Shown here one piece after another: positions 4,713 through 6,312 of a stretch of 6,312 nt of DNA (positions within the stretch are counted from its first letter, which is position 1; each line of letters opens with the position of its first letter). Under the pieces are notes generated by a model. That model saw only the letters and a program-made list of their open reading frames with translations. It was not told the origin of the DNA and did no database searches. The position numbers and the translations under genes were made by a program. The stretch is from contig JAKQBV010000230.1 in the NCBI GenBank assembly GCA_029573925.1, positions 1-6,312 on the forward strand, written 5' to 3'. Source of the stretch: a bacterium (GTDB lineage: Bacteria; UBP15; UBA6099).

Positions 4713-6186
4713 TTTTCTTTCCTCCTTTCTTCTCGCGGGATTTCCCGGTTGATTTTTTTTCTCGCATATCGGGAACGACGCGCGATATCTGCGTTCGCCG
4801 TTCAAGCGCGGCTGTTGTGAAACCCGGAGACAAAGAGCCTGCGATTGCCTCCATCATAGGACGATACTCTTGGGCGGCTTTGTCCCACGCGTCAGCGTCG
4901 CCTGTGAGCAATTCGTCAAGACGCGACGAAACCACATGCTCCACATGCGGCCGGATGGCGTGTATTGTTGGACGAAGTTCGCTGTTTTTGCGGCGCATCT
5001 TTTGCTTTTCGTTTTTATTGGGGTTGTATGGCTGAGCTTTTTTGACGAGATTGAATGCTTCGTTTTCCCAAATATCAAAATAGTTATTCTTATCATCATT
5101 CTGCTTTTTCAAAGCAGGGAGACTAAAATGCCATTCAACAGCTTCAATGTAGTTGTCATTTTTAATGGTTGAGAAGCTAACAACCCAGATGCGCGACTTA
5201 TTGCGGGCCATAGACTCATAAATATTACTATTTTGAATATTTTCCATATGCGCGAGCAGGGCTTCTTTAACGATTTCACTCCATTGGCCCGAAGCGGCAT
5301 CATAGGATCCTAGCGCGTTTTTAGCATGAAGAGAGCCGACATCTTCTTTTTCTGAAATCACATAAAAAACATGCGGGTCCTGCCACTTACGGCCCGAATC
5401 ATCATCCGTTTTAGCGCTACCAATACCAGAATACTGACACTTACGGATAAGATGGTCTTTTCTCCCACAAGAAATACAGATATCTTGATTTCGCTCTGGC
5501 ATGTCCAACCATATCATACGAGGAGACCATGTCATTCCCACTAGCAATGGGACATCGTCTTTTTCCGGTATGCTTTTGTTTGGGTTTGCCCATAAAGGCA
5601 TTCCTAGGTTGAGTTCTTTTCGCCACGATAATTTCAAAGTGTCCGCAAGCGAATTTCCCTCGTACATAAAATAAATAGGCGGTTTCATATTGATTCCGGG
5701 AGAATATCCTCTTCCAGCAGAAGTAGAAAACAGCGGCAATCTTAACAATCCCATCACGCAACAGTTTGGACACAAACCATCAACACCATCAGTTGAGTGA
5801 TGAAAGTGCCATTTATTTGTTCCCGTCGGTATTTCTTGCAACAAATAGTTAGCTGTCTTTTTTTTGCGTTCATGTTTGTAATCCTGATAAAACCGTTTAC
5901 CGTCGCCAAGAAGATTGAAGCATTCTTTTTCGGTGTCAAGTTTTTCGAACCATTCGGATGGCAGCGATTCTCCCGTCAATGTGGCTTCGTTTTCTGCCGG
6001 GTTCCTTTTGCACCAATAAAGCACAGCCAGCAGGAACCTCATAATAGCAAAGCGGTCCATAGGGTTGCTTGCTGCTATCTGTCGTATATTTCCCGCTCGT
6101 GTGAGCGCTTCCTTAATGCCGATATTGCTAACTAGTCCGTTGTTCCATAGAACGGGAATCCATTTCTCATCAACCAAGTTAAACAT
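4705..6186 (-). CDS. cas8e: Type I-E Cascade large subunit Cas8e (CasA/Cse1), PAM recognition
   Basis: A 493-residue Cas8e (E. coli Cse1 has 502). It recognises the PAM, starts DNA unwinding and, in canonical systems, recruits Cas3. The N-terminus FNLVDEKWIPVLWNNG (2-17), then IKEALTRAGNIRQIAASNPMDRFAIMRFLLAVL, is the typical CasA opening. C139-x2-C142 and C237-x2-C240 match the two halves of the family's zinc site. GLLRLPLFSTSAGRGYSPGI (146-165) occupies the position of the glycine-containing loop and CasA core. The C-terminal helical region (about 375-470) includes RPTIHAIRPHVEHVVSSRLDELLTGD and the YRPMMEAIAGSLSPGF segment. The last ~20 residues are very rich in Lys. The middle is Lys/Asn-rich and the DNA notably AT-rich compared with the downstream genes. 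GGAGG at 6192-6196 lies 5 nt before the ATG. It is the first gene of the operon, directly behind a predicted promoter, with no cas3 adjacent in the window. Confidence 0.97.
   Translation of the reverse strand: MFNLVDEKWIPVLWNNGLVSNIGIKEALTRAGNIRQIAASNPMDRFAIMRFLLAVLYWCKRNPAENEATLTGESLPSEWFEKLDTEKECFNLLGDGKRFYQDYKHERKKKTANYLLQEIPTGTNKWHFHHSTDGVDGLCPNCCVMGLLRLPLFSTSAGRGYSPGINMKPPIYFMYEGNSLADTLKLSWRKELNLGMPLWANPNKSIPEKDDVPLLVGMTWSPRMIWLDMPERNQDICISCGRKDHLIRKCQYSGIGSAKTDDDSGRKWQDPHVFYVISEKEDVGSLHAKNALGSYDAASGQWSEIVKEALLAHMENIQNSNIYESMARNKSRIWVVSFSTIKNDNYIEAVEWHFSLPALKKQNDDKNNYFDIWENEAFNLVKKAQPYNPNKNEKQKMRRKNSELRPTIHAIRPHVEHVVSSRLDELLTGDADAWDKAAQEYRPMMEAIAGSLSPGFTTAALERRTQISRVVPDMREKKSTGKSREKKGGKKNE
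4721..4725 (-). promoter_or_regulatory. Ribosome binding site that decides the cse2 start
   Basis: GGAGG within AAAGGAGGAAAG on the minus strand, 8 nt before the ATG at 4710-4712. It favours this start over the ATG 93 bases upstream. It lies in the Lys-rich last codons of cas8e. Confidence 0.75.
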
Positions 6187-6191
6187 ATATG

Positions 6192-6196
6192 CCTCC
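6192..6196 (-). promoter_or_regulatory. Ribosome binding site of cas8e
   Basis: GGAGG on the minus strand, 5 nt (CATAT) before the ATG at 6184-6186. It fixes the start of the first gene and leaves a 5' untranslated region of roughly 25 nt from the predicted transcription start. Confidence 0.75.
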
Positions 6197-6206
6197 GTTT
6201 TTGTTG

Positions 6207-6219
6207 TGTGGCTGCCACA
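6207..6219. repeat. 13-bp inverted repeat at the predicted transcription start of the cas operon (possible operator)
   Basis: TGTGGC (6207-6212), one central base, and GCCACA (6214-6219) form a perfect palindrome with 6-bp arms. It touches the downstream edge of the -10 box and covers the predicted transcription start, the position of a repressor operator. It could instead form a short hairpin at the 5' end of the mRNA. No regulator gene is in the window and the site matches no operator that I can name. Confidence 0.45.
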
Positions 6220-6250
6220 TTATACCAGAATTTCCTTCCCTTTTTGTCAA
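6219..6250 (-). promoter_or_regulatory. Predicted promoter of the cas operon
   Basis: On the minus strand a perfect -10 TATAAT (6219-6224) is preceded by TGG, making an extended -10. A perfect -35 TTGACA lies at 6245-6250. The 20-nt spacer is longer than the usual 16-18, so the extended -10 may carry much of the activity. The start of transcription would be near 6212. The gene order downstream is unbroken, so this promoter could drive all seven cas genes. Bases 6251-6312 upstream hold no feature I can support. Confidence 0.7.
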
Positions 6251-6312
6251 TCCATTAGAATACGACAACTTTGTTTTGCATTTTACTCGCTGCCTGTGAC
6301 ATTATTTCGAAA

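Noticed and set aside
4203..4805. A longer cse2 starting at the ATG at 4805 (200 residues)
   Set aside because: It would overlap cas8e by about 100 nt, exceed the family length, and lacks the strong ribosome site present before the ATG at 4712.
6255..6311. Short minus-strand open stretch at the right edge, as the 3' end of an upstream gene such as cas3
   Set aside because: Only about 19 codons are visible, they resemble no Cas3 C-terminus I know, and a stretch this short is open by chance.

Overview
The window holds a compact bacterial type I-E CRISPR-Cas locus. All genes are on the minus strand, so transcription runs from high to low coordinates: promoter (about 6219-6250), cas8e, cse2, cas7e, cas5e, cas6e, cas1, cas2, then a leader and the first CRISPR repeat (2-30), with the rest of the array beyond the left edge. 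Genes are spaced by a few bases or overlap (1, 5, 8, 11 and 113 nt), most have clear GGAGG-type ribosome binding sites, and no gene is broken. This looks like a single operon that makes the Cascade effector (Cas8e, Cse2, Cas7e, Cas5e, Cas6e) and the Cas1-Cas2 adaptation complex. The sequence does not fix the host taxon. The Shine-Dalgarno sites, sigma70-like promoters and I-E repeat point to a bacterium of moderate GC, and cas8e is visibly more AT-rich than the genes after it.

The exceptional feature is cas5e. Its first ~240 residues are an ordinary I-E Cas5 (CasD). It then continues in frame through a Pro/Thr/Arg-rich linker into an HNH nuclease domain (residues about 261-316; C279-x2-C282, H291, C310-x2-C313-H314) and a basic tail, giving 368 residues where E. 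coli CasD has 224. No cas3 gene is visible. The position just upstream of cas8e, where I-E loci usually carry cas3, holds a promoter, an operator-like palindrome and a short 5' leader. The simplest reading is an HNH-Cascade: a type I-E complex that carries its own DNA-cutting domain on Cas5 and may not need the Cas3 helicase-nuclease. From memory, HNH-bearing type I variants (Cas5-HNH in I-E, Cas8-HNH in I-F) have recently been described; this locus matches the I-E form. Absence of cas3 can only be stated for this window.

How the parts would work together: the array is transcribed from a promoter embedded in the 3' end of cas2. Cas6e cuts each repeat after its hairpin, leaving an 8-nt GTGAACCG handle. 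Cas5 caps that handle, Cas7e forms the backbone, Cse2 the belly, and Cas8e reads the PAM. The HNH domain on Cas5 would sit near the PAM-proximal end of the target duplex. Cas1-Cas2 adds new spacers at the leader-repeat junction at about position 30/31.
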